Shown here: positions 1-9,567 of the stretch, piece after piece | Layout: every line of letters starts with the position of its first letter | Position numbering within the stretch: the stretch's first letter is position 1 | Assembly (NCBI RefSeq): GCF_001027285.1 | Contig: NZ_CP011509.1 | Location: 11,494,501 to 11,558,500, forward strand | DNA length: 64,000 nt | Reading direction: 5' to 3' | From: Archangium gephyra | GTDB taxonomy: Bacteria > Myxococcota > Myxococcia > Myxococcales > Myxococcaceae | The notes under the pieces: model-generated | What the model saw: the letters and a program-made list of their open reading frames with translations, nothing else | Told to the model about the DNA's origin: nothing | Database searches by the model: none | Made by a program: the position numbers and the translations under genes

Positions 1-24
1 GAGGGGCGGGCTGACGAGGCTCAC
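1..24 (-). CDS. PTS system mannose-family EIID component, N-terminal fragment
   Basis: Only the first eight codons lie in the window, starting with GTG and reading MSLVSPPL. The GTG overlaps the TGA stop of the upstream EIIC gene (GTGA, 4-nt overlap), the usual arrangement for translationally coupled EIIC-EIID pairs. The identification as EIID is inferred from gene order (EIIA-EIIB-EIIC-EIID is standard in mannose-family PTS operons), not from sequence similarity. Confidence 0.45.
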
Positions 25-737
25 CGGCACCCCCTCAGCATGACGAGGACCACGGCCAGGGTGACGAGGCCAGCGCCCAGGCCCGCGAAGAGGGGGGCGC
101 GGCGGGCATGGCTGCCCCGCGCGGCGATGGAGGCCGCCACCGAGGCCATGGCCGGGTAGGCCCACGCCAGGCCCCGCAGCATCGGCAGCGGCAGCCGCTC
201 CAGCAGCGGCCCGAGGAAGAAGCCCGCCAGCGCGCACGCGGCGGTGATCATCCCGAAGAGGACGAAGTGCGGCCACATGCCCCAGAGGTTCTGCTGCATG
301 GCGCGGGTGAGCTGGCCCGCCTCGGCCGAGGCCATGGCCTTGCGTGCCAGACGCGACGAGTAGCGCTCCAGCACCCGGTCCACCCGCAGGCCCAACCGCG
401 CCAGCCCGATGAAGAGGAGGATGGCGATGGACCAGAGGGCCGGCGTGGAGCCCGCGCCCGTGGCCGCCGCCATGGTGGCCGCGGCGGCGGAGGTGCCGGT
501 GGCCGACAGCGTGTCGTTGTCCGGCAGCGAGGCGCCCAGGTTGGCCGTACCCAGGTGGAAGAGCTCCAGCAACATGCCGACGAAGAGCCCCGAGGGGACG
601 TCGTTGAGCAGCAGGCCCATGGCGGTGGCCGCCACCAGCGGCCGGGAGAACATGGCCTGCAGGAAGGCCTTTCGCTCCACCGCGACGAGGCCGCCCCAGA
701 CGCCAGCGAGCGCCACCTGGGTCCAGCCCACGCTCAC
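21..737 (-). CDS. PTS system mannose-family EIIC component (sugar permease subunit)
   Basis: This is a 238-aa integral membrane protein. It has many hydrophobic segments and the EIIC-Man/Sor family character, with GTANLGASLPDNDTLSA near residues 62-78 and conserved Gly/Pro-rich loops. EIIC and EIID together form the membrane channel that takes up and passes on a sugar phosphorylated by EIIB. It starts at GTG four bases after the EIIB stop, and its own stop overlaps the EIID start, so the genes form one operon. The sugar cannot be told from sequence. In myxobacteria such PTS genes sit with hprK and may act mainly in regulation (inference). Confidence 0.85.
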   Translation of the reverse strand: MSVGWTQVALAGVWGGLVAVERKAFLQAMFSRPLVAATAMGLLLNDVPSGLFVGMLLELFHLGTANLGASLPDNDTLSATGTSAAAATMAAATGAGSTPALWSIAILLFIGLARLGLRVDRVLERYSSRLARKAMASAEAGQLTRAMQQNLWGMWPHFVLFGMITAACALAGFFLGPLLERLPLPMLRGLAWAYPAMASVAASIAARGSHARRAPLFAGLGAGLVTLAVVLVMLRGCR

Positions 738-741
738 GGAC

Positions 742-1227
742 TCACCCGCCCTTCCCCCAGCGCTCCTGCAGCTCCGACAGCTCCACCGGCTTCTCCGCCG
801 GCACCGCGCGCGCCTCCACCTTCACGCCCTCCTCGGCCAGCCGCTGCAGCGCCTGCAGCTCCGACTCGGCCAGGAAGACGGACGGCGACACCTGCCGCCG
901 GCCCGTCCCGAAGTGCACGTTGCCCAGGTTGAGCTGCTCCACCTTCAGCCCGTGCGCCTTGGCGAAGGGCGCCGCCGCCACGTCCCGCAGCAGCACCAGC
1001 GTCTTCACCGAGTCCTTGGAGATGCCGGCGAAGTCCACCTGCGCCAGCGGGAAGATCTGCACCTCGATGGCGCTCTGCACCGCCAGGGCCATGGCGGCGC
1101 GCACCAGCGGGCTGCTGGCCGCCTCGTCGTCAGCGACGACGACGCGCGAGACCTTCAAATGCGGGAGCCAGGCCTCGACGACCTGTCCATGAATGAGGCG
1201 GTTGTCGACGCGGACCAGGGAGATCAC
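742..1227 (-). CDS. PTS system mannose-family EIIB component
   Basis: This 161-aa cytosolic phosphocarrier begins MISLVRVDNRLIHGQV, the hallmark EIIB-Man/Fru/Sor N-terminus. The conserved phosphorylated histidine is His13 in RLIHGQV. It would take phosphate from EIIA (upstream) and give it to the sugar carried by EIIC/EIID. The start is GTG. The length matches the stand-alone EIIB family (about 160 aa), and the gene is 33 bp from EIIA and 4 bp from EIIC on the same strand. Confidence 0.9.
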   Translation of the reverse strand: MISLVRVDNRLIHGQVVEAWLPHLKVSRVVVADDEAASSPLVRAAMALAVQSAIEVQIFPLAQVDFAGISKDSVKTLVLLRDVAAAPFAKAHGLKVEQLNLGNVHFGTGRRQVSPSVFLAESELQALQRLAEEGVKVEARAVPAEKPVELSELQERWGKGG

Positions 1228-1260
1228 AGCAGTCTCGAATCGCCCACCCTCGGGGGCTCG

Positions 1261-1713
1261 TCAAGTTCGCGGCACGGCCGGCTGCGTCTGACGCTGCTGG
1301 GCCTCGCGCAACAGGGCTGAAGCACAGGTGATGTTGCGCTGACCGTAGGACGCCAGCTGGCTGGCCATCTCCGCCAGGGGCAGGTCCTCGGAGCGCAGGG
1401 AGTTGGCCTTGAGGAGCATGGGCAGGTTCACGCCCGCGAGCACCTCCAGCTTGCCCGACTGACAGCGCTCCGAGCACATCATCAGCGACTCCTTGCAGGG
1501 AGTGCCGCCAAAGAGGTCGGCCATGACGATGACGCCATCGCCCTGGTCCAATTCGGCCACCGCCTGCCGCATCTTCGCCCGGAGCTCCTCGACGGAGGTT
1601 CCAGGCTCGATGTTGCAGGTCGCCACCGCGGGCAGCTTGCCCACGATCTGCTCAGCGGTCGCTACCAGCTCGTCCGCCAGACGTCCGTGCGATGCCACTA
1701 CGAGGCCGACCAT
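1261..1713 (-). CDS. PTS system mannose-family EIIA component
   Basis: This 150-aa cytosolic phosphotransfer protein begins MVGLVVASHG, where His9 is the expected phosphorylation site. The motif VIVMADLFGGTPC, typical of EIIA-Man, follows at about residues 62-75. I chose the ATG at 1713 because a GAGAGGTG ribosome-binding site lies just before it; an in-frame GTG two codons upstream is less likely. It should receive phosphate from HPr and pass it to EIIB. It is the first of three to four co-directional PTS genes. hprK and rapZ lie upstream on the same strand, separated by about 600 bp. Confidence 0.9.
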   Translation of the reverse strand: MVGLVVASHGRLADELVATAEQIVGKLPAVATCNIEPGTSVEELRAKMRQAVAELDQGDGVIVMADLFGGTPCKESLMMCSERCQSGKLEVLAGVNLPMLLKANSLRSEDLPLAEMASQLASYGQRNITCASALLREAQQRQTQPAVPRT

Positions 1714-2127
1714 GATCACCTCTCACCAGCCCCCCAGGGCTGGATCTGACTACGCCTGAATGGTGCGATGCGCAACCCCCACCGAAAGTTTCCGTTGGCA
1801 CCCAAGCCACCACCCCACTCCCACCCACCTGCCTTCCTGATGGAAGGTAAGTCAGCTTCCGGCCCTCCGCCCGCAATTTCACCGTCTTTCGGACGAGCCG
1901 CTGTCGGCTGCCAGACGAGGAGGCAGGGACAGCCGGGAGGAGCGCCGCTTCACTGCCGCATCTTGCCACTCCTCTGGAAGAGATGCGTGAGAGGGCATGT
2001 GAGCGCGCGGGGCCGCCCCCCTCACCTGCCCCTCTCCTGGCGGGAGAGGGAGGAGTCAACCGGCGGGGAATCACCCGCTCGGCTCGAGGGCAAAGGTGTG
2101 CCCACCGGGTGAAGTGAGCGCGCCGCC
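1714..2127. other. Intergenic region upstream of the PTS operon
   Basis: About 410 bp lie between the EIIA start and the small membrane protein gene. I see no convincing coding sequence on either strand. The part nearest EIIA is the place to look for a promoter, but no clear -35/-10 or -24/-12 pair stands out. A REP-like palindrome occupies about 2016-2057. Confidence 0.5.
2016..2057. repeat. REP-like palindrome (copy 1)
   Basis: A CCCCTCACCT stretch is followed by CCCCTCTCC and the inverted GGGAGAGG. The same arrangement recurs near 27.77, 55.73, 55.84 and 63.52 kb in this window. It is an extragenic palindrome of the REP type; this copy is the most divergent of the set. Confidence 0.55.
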
Positions 2128-2226
2128 TCAGAACCCGCGGAACAGAAGGTAGAGGAGCGCGGAGAGCGCGAGCGAGACGAGCACGGAGCCCAGGCACCCG
2201 AGCTTGTTGGAGAAGAAGAAGAACAT
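2128..2226 (-). CDS. Small membrane protein (32 aa), hypothetical
   Basis: A 32-codon gene begins MFFFFSNKLGCLGS and continues as one hydrophobic helix (about residues 10-29) ending LFRGF. This fits a single-pass membrane microprotein. Short proteins with an MFFFFSNxLGCLGS start recur in bacterial genomes, so I believe it is real. No strong ribosome-binding site is visible, which lowers confidence. It lies on the same strand as rapZ, about 115 bp beyond its stop. Function unknown. Confidence 0.55.
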   Translation of the reverse strand: MFFFFSNKLGCLGSVLVSLALSALLYLLFRGF

Positions 2227-2341
2227 GCCGCCAAGCTAGGAGCACCCCGGCGGGATGCAGGCCCCTGGGAGCGGGTGGGGACACGGCGTGTACGGGAGGC
2301 GACACGGGGTGGCGCCTGCGTTGGAGCCGTGCGTCCGGGCC

Positions 2342-3204
2342 CTACTCCTTCTCGACGTCGCGGTCCCACAGCTGCACGCGCGGGTGGTCCCCCACGAGGC
2401 GCTTGCGCAGCTCCTCGGCGATGGCCACCGAGCGGTGCTTGCCGCCCGTGCACCCCAGCGCCACCGTCAGGTACGCCTTGCCCTCCTTCTGGTAGCGCGG
2501 GAAGAGGAAGCGGCAGAGGTCCACCACCTTCTCCACGAACTGCTTCGTCTCCTCGCGGTCCAGCACGTAGGAGGCCACCCGCGGGTCCTTGCCCGTGAGC
2601 CCCTTGAGCTCCGGGACGAAGTACGGATTGGGCAGGAAGCGCACGTCGAACACCAGGTCCGCCTGCGGCGGCACCCCGTGCCGGAAGCCGAAGGACATCA
2701 CGGACAGCGACGGCCCGCTCGCCGGCTCCGGGTTGAAGCGCGCCTGCACCATGCGCTTCAGGTCGTGCACGTTGAGCACCGAGGAGTCAATGACCTGATC
2801 GGCCAGCTCGCGCAGGTCCTTGAGCGCCTCGCGCTCGGCTTGAATGCCCTCGGACACGCTGCCGGTGGGCGCCAGCGGGTGGCGGCGGCGCGTCTCGCTG
2901 AAGCGGCGGATGAGGCTCTCGTCGCTCGCGTCCAGGAAGAGCACCTCCACGTGGTGCCCGGCCCGGCGCACCTCGTCGAGCACCCGCGGCGCCTCGTGCA
3001 GGAAGATGCCCTCGCGCGCGTCCACCACCAGCGCCAGGTGCGAGAACTGCCCGCCTCCGGCCAGCTCCGTCAGCTTGGGCAGGAGCAGCACCGGCAGGTT
3101 GTCGATGCAGAAGAAACCGACATCCTCCAGCGCGCGGATGGCGGTGGACTTGCCCGAGCCGGACATGCCCGTGATGATGACGACGTGCTTGGCGGGGTCC
3201 GTGT

Positions 3205-3208
<4 letters not shown>
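2342..3208 (-). CDS. rapZ: RNase adapter / nucleotide-binding protein RapZ
   Basis: The 288-aa protein has an N-terminal P-loop GMSGSGKS (residues 14-21) and the conserved RapZ/YvcJ C-terminal half, including [11 protein letters not shown]. In enterobacteria RapZ binds GlcN6P and steers RNase E to the small RNA GlmZ; in other bacteria the partner is less clear. The start is GTG and overlaps the hprK stop by 4 nt (GTGA), so the two are translationally coupled. This hprK-rapZ-PTS clustering is common in proteobacteria and suggests a role in PTS or amino-sugar signalling here (inference). Confidence 0.95.
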
Positions 3209-4170
<962 letters not shown>

Positions 4171-4221
4171 CGGCAAGGGTGGAATATCACCCCCGCCGGA
4201 CTTTTTGCGTGGTGATCCCTC

Positions 4222-5688
4222 ATGTCCGCGTCCCCTCCCCCCCCCGAAACGCCCGCCGAGCGGCTCCTCGCCCGGGCTGTCCTCGTCCTGATGCTCGGGG
4301 TGGGAGCCACACTGCGAGTGTGGTTGGCGCTCACGGATGACGGCGTGTCCTGGCCGGATGAGATCTACCAGAGCCTGGAGCCGGCCCACCGGCTCGTCTT
4401 CGGCTACGGGATGCAGGCCTGGGAGTTCCTCGAGGGGGCCCGCAACTGGACCCTGCCGGGGCTGGTGGCCTTCCTGTTCAAGCTGTCGGCGCTGGTGGGG
4501 CTGGAGGAGCCGCGGGGATACCTGGGCCTGACGCGGGGCGTCTTCGGGCTGGTGGGGGCCGCCACGGCCTGGGGGAGCTGGAGGCTGGCCCGGGCGTACG
4601 GGGCTTCTCCGCTGGCGGCCAGCGCGGGGGCCTCGCTCTTCGCGCTGGCGGCCGTGCCCCTCTACTTCGGCCCCCGGGCCATGAGCGAGAACGCCTCCGC
4701 GCTGCCGGTGGTGCTGGGACTGGGGCTGGCACTGGCCCCCGGGGCCTCGCGCCGCATGGGGGTGGCCGGGGCCTCGCTGCTGGGACTCGCCGTCCTGTTG
4801 CGCCTGCAGAATGGCGTCTTCTGCGTGGGCCTGCTCGCGGTGCTGGCGGCACGGCGCGACTGGCGGGCCGTCCGCGACGCGCTGGCCGTGCTCGCCGGGT
4901 GGGCCTTCCTCTTCGGACTGCTCGACCGGCTCACCTGGGGCCGCTGGTTCCACTCGGCGCTGGTGTACCTGGACTTCAACGTCGTGAAGAACGGGGCGGC
5001 CACGTTCGGCACCGAGCCCTTCAGCTTCTACAACCGCGTCCTGTTCCGGGCCATGGGCGGCGTCACGCTGGTGATGGCGGGGCTGGCGCTGCTCGCGGCG
5101 CGCAGGGCCCCGGGCCTGCTCGGGGTGGCCGCCGCCTTCTACCTGCTCCACGCCCTGCAGCCCCACAAGGAGCTGCGCTTCCTGCTGCCCGTGCTGCCCC
5201 TGTTCGCCGCGCTCGCCGGCGTGGGGTTGGACACGGTGCTGCGCCACCTGCCGCCCTCCCCCCTCCGGAGCGCCCTGCCGCTGGCGGTGATGGCGGTGGC
5301 GGGCCTCTCCGGCCTGCGCGTGGGAGGGCTCACCTTCCGGGATCTCGGGCAGTACCCGGGGCCGAAGGCCCTGCAGAACGCCTGGGATGACTTCGGCCCC
5401 GCCAACCGGCTGCTCATCACCGCCGGCAAGCTCCCGGACGTGTGCGGCCTGAAGGTGGAGGGGGTCCACCTGGCCTGGACGGGTGGCTACAGCTACTTCC
5501 ACCGGGACGTGCCCCTCTACGCGAGCCACGGGCCCGGGCGCGGCTCCGGCCTCTACAGCCACGTGCTCACCGTATCGGGCGCGGTGGCCAACGGCGAGGT
5601 GGTGGCCTCCGAGGGCCCCTTCGTCCTGGTGCGTCTGCCGAATGGCCGCTGCACGCCGGACCCGGCCTGGTCCTCGCGCCTTCCGTGA
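4222..5688 (+). CDS. GT22-family (mannosyltransferase-like) membrane glycosyltransferase
   Basis: The 488-aa protein has about ten hydrophobic segments. It carries features of the dolichyl/polyprenyl-phosphate-mannose-dependent GT22 family: an acidic first loop, SWPDEIYQSLEPAH (about residues 43-56), and the late motif PHKELRFLLPVLPL (about 313-326). It probably transfers a sugar from a lipid-linked donor on the outer face of the inner membrane. It is divergent from hprK with a 50-bp gap. The acceptor is not predictable; envelope glycan or glycoprotein assembly is likely. Confidence 0.8.
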   Translation: MSASPPPPETPAERLLARAVLVLMLGVGATLRVWLALTDDGVSWPDEIYQSLEPAHRLVFGYGMQAWEFLEGARNWTLPGLVAFLFKLSALVGLEEPRGYLGLTRGVFGLVGAATAWGSWRLARAYGASPLAASAGASLFALAAVPLYFGPRAMSENASALPVVLGLGLALAPGASRRMGVAGASLLGLAVLLRLQNGVFCVGLLAVLAARRDWRAVRDALAVLAGWAFLFGLLDRLTWGRWFHSALVYLDFNVVKNGAATFGTEPFSFYNRVLFRAMGGVTLVMAGLALLAARRAPGLLGVAAAFYLLHALQPHKELRFLLPVLPLFAALAGVGLDTVLRHLPPSPLRSALPLAVMAVAGLSGLRVGGLTFRDLGQYPGPKALQNAWDDFGPANRLLITAGKLPDVCGLKVEGVHLAWTGGYSYFHRDVPLYASHGPGRGSGLYSHVLTVSGAVANGEVVASEGPFVLVRLPNGRCTPDPAWSSRLP

Positions 5689-5703
5689 GCCAACGTTTTC
5701 CCG

Positions 5704-5745
5704 CCGAGGGCATTTTCCCTCGGGCACGGCGCTGCTAAGCCGTGC
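5704..5745 (+). terminator. Tandem hairpins between the GT22 and HIT genes
   Basis: Two perfect 7-bp stems lie back to back: CCGAGGG/CCCTCGG (5704-5710 with 5717-5723) and GCACGGC/GCCGTGC (5724-5730 with 5739-5745). There is no clear T-tract, so this could be an imperfect terminator or an mRNA-processing structure just ahead of the HIT gene. Confidence 0.4.
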
Positions 5746-5750
5746 CGCCT

Positions 5751-6095
5751 ATGTCCGACTGCATCTTCTGCAAGATTCGCGACGGTCACATTCCCGCGAG
5801 GCTCGTCCACCGGGATGACCACTGTCTGGCCATCGAGGACATCAACCCCCAGGCCCCCACGCACCTGCTCATCATCCCGCTCGAGCACATCCCCACGATG
5901 AATGACGTCACCGTGGAGCATCGCGAGCTGGTGGGCCACCTGCACCTCACCGCCGCGAAGCTGGCGCGCCAGCGAGGCCTCGCCGACAGCGGCTACCGGC
6001 TCGTCTTCAACACCCGCCGCGACGCCGGCCAGACGGTGTTCCACATCCACCTGCACCTGCTCGGTGGACGCCCCATGGAGTGGCCTCCGGGGTAG
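5751..6095 (+). CDS. HIT family nucleotide-binding hydrolase (HinT-like)
   Basis: The 114-aa protein has an N-terminal CxxC (SDCIFCKI) and the histidine triad HIHLHLLGGR, with His98, His100 and His102. HinT-type proteins hydrolyse purine nucleoside phosphoramidates and related aminoacyl-AMP adducts in the cytosol. I chose the ATG at 5751; an upstream in-frame GTG at 5742 falls inside a hairpin and would only add MPP. Length matches the family. Confidence 0.95.
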   Translation: MSDCIFCKIRDGHIPARLVHRDDHCLAIEDINPQAPTHLLIIPLEHIPTMNDVTVEHRELVGHLHLTAAKLARQRGLADSGYRLVFNTRRDAGQTVFHIHLHLLGGRPMEWPPG

Positions 6096-6125
6096 TGGCG
6101 TCAGACTCGGGTGTCACCGCGTACC

Positions 6126-7028
6126 TCAAATATCCGGGTCACACGCCCAGGGATATTTCTCGGAGTAGCGGTGACACTTGTAATGGGGTCCGCAGGCATC
6201 GGGGACGGCCGGGTCACAGGACTTCCTGCACGCCCCGATGCTGCAAACGAAACCCTCGGGACAGGAAGCGGGGTTCTCCTCGTCACAGTAGAGAATACAT
6301 GTTCCCCAAGCCTCGTACGGGTGGCTGAAGGTGTTCCACATGGAGCACTTCTGCCCCTCGGGGCAAGGCGTCTCCTGGCAGTTCTGCCCATGCACCTGCG
6401 CGCACACCGACACGCCCTTCTCCATGTCGGGCTGGATGCAGACCTGGCCCTCGGGACACGCTCGGCCCTCACACGTGGGCAGGCAGGAAGGACCATTGAG
6501 GCCCTCGCGGCAGAAGAAGCCCTCGGGGCAACTCCCGGGCGCTTCCACCCGGCACGGCCGACCGCACCGGCGGTCCTGGCACAGCAGGCCCCGTTCACAG
6601 GCCGCTTCACGCAGGGACGACATGTCCGAGCAGGGCTCGCCCTCCTTGCGTACCCCCACCAGTGTGCACTGGCGGAGCCGAGGCCCCCCCTTCACCGTCT
6701 CCAACGTGCGGCACACCATGTCCTCCGCACATTGCTGGTCCGTCATGCACCGGCTGTCAGTGCAGTACCTCCATTTCGAGCGCGCATTGAAAAAACAGGC
6801 CAGCGGTGGGTCGCAATCCTTGCGGCCCGAGCAGGGGCGCTCATAGGACATCAGGCTCTGGCGTTCTCCGGGCGAGAGCATGGGAACGAGCGTCGCCGCA
6901 GGAACCGGCCGCAGACCTCCCAGCATGGCCATATGGAGGGCCCAGGCCAGCGGTAGGAGCAGGAGAAGGCCCAGCAGTGAGGCCATGAGGGGGCGCCAAC
7001 GCATCACGGGCTGGTCCTGGACTGACAT
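6126..7028 (-). CDS. Cys-rich membrane-anchored exported protein, hypothetical
   Basis: The 300-aa protein has one N-terminal hydrophobic segment (about residues 12-36), followed by a long extracytoplasmic part with some 30 cysteines in repeated CPEGxxC and CxxxxxCxxGxxC units, a style abundant in myxobacterial surface proteins. The domain probably folds as disulfide-rich EGF-like repeats; function is unknown. An alternative start at 7004 (MRWRPLMASL) would form a TGATG overlap with the stop of the upstream small lipoprotein gene and is equally plausible. The two genes are probably one operon. Confidence 0.7.
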   Translation of the reverse strand: MSVQDQPVMRWRPLMASLLGLLLLLPLAWALHMAMLGGLRPVPAATLVPMLSPGERQSLMSYERPCSGRKDCDPPLACFFNARSKWRYCTDSRCMTDQQCAEDMVCRTLETVKGGPRLRQCTLVGVRKEGEPCSDMSSLREAACERGLLCQDRRCGRPCRVEAPGSCPEGFFCREGLNGPSCLPTCEGRACPEGQVCIQPDMEKGVSVCAQVHGQNCQETPCPEGQKCSMWNTFSHPYEAWGTCILYCDEENPASCPEGFVCSIGACRKSCDPAVPDACGPHYKCHRYSEKYPWACDPDI

Positions 7029-7243
7029 TCATGAGGGCACCCTTTGCTCTCCCACAACTCAGGGGGAACTTCACATTTCGCCAACCACTCCGCCTCACTC
7101 AAGTGGCAGTCGTGCCGATGCAGCTCCTCCGCGAGGTCCTTCGCCATCGCCCGGTCGATGGTGCCACCTTCCCGCCAGGTCTCCGGGCATCCCGTCCCCG
7201 CCGCCAGCCACACCGTGAACGCGAACACCCGTCGCCAGCGCAT
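7004..7243 (-). CDS. Small exported protein, probable lipoprotein, hypothetical
   Basis: The 79-aa product has an N-terminal positive patch and hydrophobic stretch ending AAGTGC (MRWRRVFAF...), a slightly atypical lipobox. Four further cysteines follow. It overlaps the start of the downstream Cys-rich gene and is likely co-expressed with it. No family recognised. The ATG at 7243 gives a proper signal sequence; an upstream in-frame ATG at 7276 would bury it. Confidence 0.6.
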   Translation of the reverse strand: MRWRRVFAFTVWLAAGTGCPETWREGGTIDRAMAKDLAEELHRHDCHLSEAEWLAKCEVPPELWESKGCPHECQSRTSP

Positions 7244-7306
7244 GTGCCCTTCCCGTGGACGAGGTATCCGCCCCACGCGCCGGCAGCATAGCCCTTCGCT
7301 TCACCC

Positions 7307-9358
7307 CTAACGCGGAATCTCCGTGGCGGAGACAGCGGGCTCGACCTGGAGCTTGCGCTGCTCCCTGCGCAGGAAACGCTCGAGCCCCACGCGCGTCACC
7401 ACCCCCACCTGCCCGTCTCCCTGCACCGGCAGCGCATCAACCAACTGGATGTCCATGGCCGCGAGCGCCTCGCCCACCGTCGTGTCCACGGACACCGCGG
7501 GCGCCTGGTCCGCCAGCGCCTCCACCGTGGACTCATCCCCCACCTGCCGCCAGCGCTCACCCAGCGTGCTCGCCGTCACCACGCCCACCAGCTGCCCTCC
7601 CGCGTCCCGCACCGGCAAGGCCGCCACCGGCGCGGTGAGCAGCCGCTCGCGCAACGCCGAGGCCGGCAGCTCCGGTCCCACCGGCTCCATCCACACCACC
7701 AGCGCCCTCACCGGCGCGCGCCGCAGCGAGTGCGGCTCCACTCCCGCCTTCCGCTCCACCAGCGTGTGGCACAGCGCCGAGGCCAGCGTGCACGTCACCA
7801 TCAACGGCAGGATGATCGCGTAGTTGCCACTCAGCTCGTACACCATCATCAACCCCGTGAGCGGCCCGCGCGTGAGCGCCGCCACCGCCCCGCCCATGCC
7901 CACCATCGCGTAGGCCCCGCTCGGCGCGGTGATGCCCGGCATGGCCGCGTGCAGCACCTCCCCGAACGCTCCTCCCGCCAGCGCCCCCATCACCGTCATG
8001 GGGAAGAACGTCCCTCCCGAGCCTCCCGAGCCCAGCGTCAGCGCCGTGGCCACCAGCTTCAGCGCGAAGCCCGAGGCCAGCATCACCAGGGGCAGTGCCC
8101 GCAGGGCCGCCTCGTTGATGGACTCGTGCCCCGTCCCCCACACCACCGGATGCACCAGCGCCAGGCATCCCACCAGCAATCCGCCCAGTGCCGCCCTCAG
8201 CGGCAGCGGCTGCCGCCCCAGGAAGGCGCTCAGCCGTCCCCGCTTCTTCCCGTGGAAGAAGTCCTCCACCCCGTGCATCAGCCGGATGAAGACGTACGCC
8301 AGCAGCCCCGTCACCAGCCCCAGCACCGCGTAGAAGACGATCTCCCAGCCGCTCACCATGCGGTAGGACACGCGTTGAATCATCGCCGCGTTGCCCATGA
8401 CGCCCCGGCCCACCATGGTGGCCGTGACGCTGGCGAGGATGATGGGAGAGAAGACGCGCAGCTGGAACTCGCGCAGGATGATCTCCATCGCGAAGATGGC
8501 ACCCGCGATGGGCGCGTTGAAGGAGGCGGCGATGCCCGCGCCCGCCCCGCTCGCCAGGAGGATGGCCAGCTCGCGCCGGGTGAAGCCCAGCGTGCGCCCC
8601 ACCGCCGAGCCGAACGCCGCGCCTCCAAACACGATGGGCCCCTCGCGCCCCGCCGAGCCTCCAGTGCCGATGGTGATGGCGCTCGCCACCAGCTTCAACA
8701 CCCCGTCCCGCCCGGACAGCCAGCCCTCGCGCTCCACCGCCTTCACCACCTCGGGCACGCCGTGGCCATGGGTCTCGGGCCGGTTGCGCAGCACGTGCCC
8801 CACCAGCAGGCCCCCCACCATGGGCAGCAACGGCACCAGCCAGGGCTGCAAATGTTGGATGCTCCGCCCCAGGTCGTGCATGTGGCCCAGCACCGAGTTC
8901 ACCGCCGCCAGCGCCACCAGCGGGTAGTAGAGCGACAGCGCCCCCAGCACCAGCAGCCCCAGCACCTGCAACCGCCGCTTCACCTCGTCCCGAGGGCCTC
9001 CAGGCAGGATGAGCCGCGCGAGCACCAGTGCGCCCATTCCCAGGGGGACGCCGACGATGAGGTACTCGAAGTGCCAGCTCGCCTCGGAGAAGGCCCGGGT
9101 CAGCGCCTCGCGCGTGCCGGACTCCGGCAGGAACGCGTTCAGCACCCGGGGAAAGCCCAGGGACAGCCCGCTGACGAGCGCGATGAGATTGGCGAAGAGG
9201 CCCGCGGCCAGCCCGCTGTAGAGGCCCACCACCGCGCCCGCCACGGGCAGCACCGAGGGCCCTGGCAATCGGAGACGGTTGGTGGCCGCCAGCAACTTCA
9301 ACAGCTGGCGCTCCAGCCTGGCGCGCACCGTCCTGCCCGATTGAGAAGAAGAGTCCAT
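7307..9358 (-). CDS. ClC-family chloride channel/transporter with C-terminal CBS domains
   Basis: The 683-aa protein comprises a membrane ClC core (about residues 30-460) and a cytoplasmic tandem CBS region (about 530-670). Motifs are GHGVPEV (usually GSGIP), GREGP with the gating Glu239, GGTFFP, and NYAIILP carrying the conserved Tyr. The residue equivalent to the E. coli internal proton-pathway Glu203 is Ile293, while the preceding Glu is kept. By analogy with channel-type ClCs this argues for passive Cl- conduction rather than H+/Cl- exchange (inference). The start ATG at 9358 gives MDSSSQSG; the long upstream extension has non-coding character. Confidence 0.92.
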   Translation of the reverse strand: MDSSSQSGRTVRARLERQLLKLLAATNRLRLPGPSVLPVAGAVVGLYSGLAAGLFANLIALVSGLSLGFPRVLNAFLPESGTREALTRAFSEASWHFEYLIVGVPLGMGALVLARLILPGGPRDEVKRRLQVLGLLVLGALSLYYPLVALAAVNSVLGHMHDLGRSIQHLQPWLVPLLPMVGGLLVGHVLRNRPETHGHGVPEVVKAVEREGWLSGRDGVLKLVASAITIGTGGSAGREGPIVFGGAAFGSAVGRTLGFTRRELAILLASGAGAGIAASFNAPIAGAIFAMEIILREFQLRVFSPIILASVTATMVGRGVMGNAAMIQRVSYRMVSGWEIVFYAVLGLVTGLLAYVFIRLMHGVEDFFHGKKRGRLSAFLGRQPLPLRAALGGLLVGCLALVHPVVWGTGHESINEAALRALPLVMLASGFALKLVATALTLGSGGSGGTFFPMTVMGALAGGAFGEVLHAAMPGITAPSGAYAMVGMGGAVAALTRGPLTGLMMVYELSGNYAIILPLMVTCTLASALCHTLVERKAGVEPHSLRRAPVRALVVWMEPVGPELPASALRERLLTAPVAALPVRDAGGQLVGVVTASTLGERWRQVGDESTVEALADQAPAVSVDTTVGEALAAMDIQLVDALPVQGDGQVGVVTRVGLERFLRREQRKLQVEPAVSATEIPR

Positions 9359-9567
9359 CTCCGCCACGCCCACCTTCGAGTCAAAGCCCTCAGCGTCGCA
9401 CGCCCCCCCGCCCCGGACACCTGTTCCGCTGTCCCGGTGTGGAGTCTCCGACTTCCGACAGGAGGGCCGGGCGGGCGGGCGGGCCCTCCTGCCCGGTGTG
9501 CTCGCTCCCCGCCCCATCCCTACCTTCGAGGCACAACAGGACACGCATTTCCGTCAGGAGGGCGACG

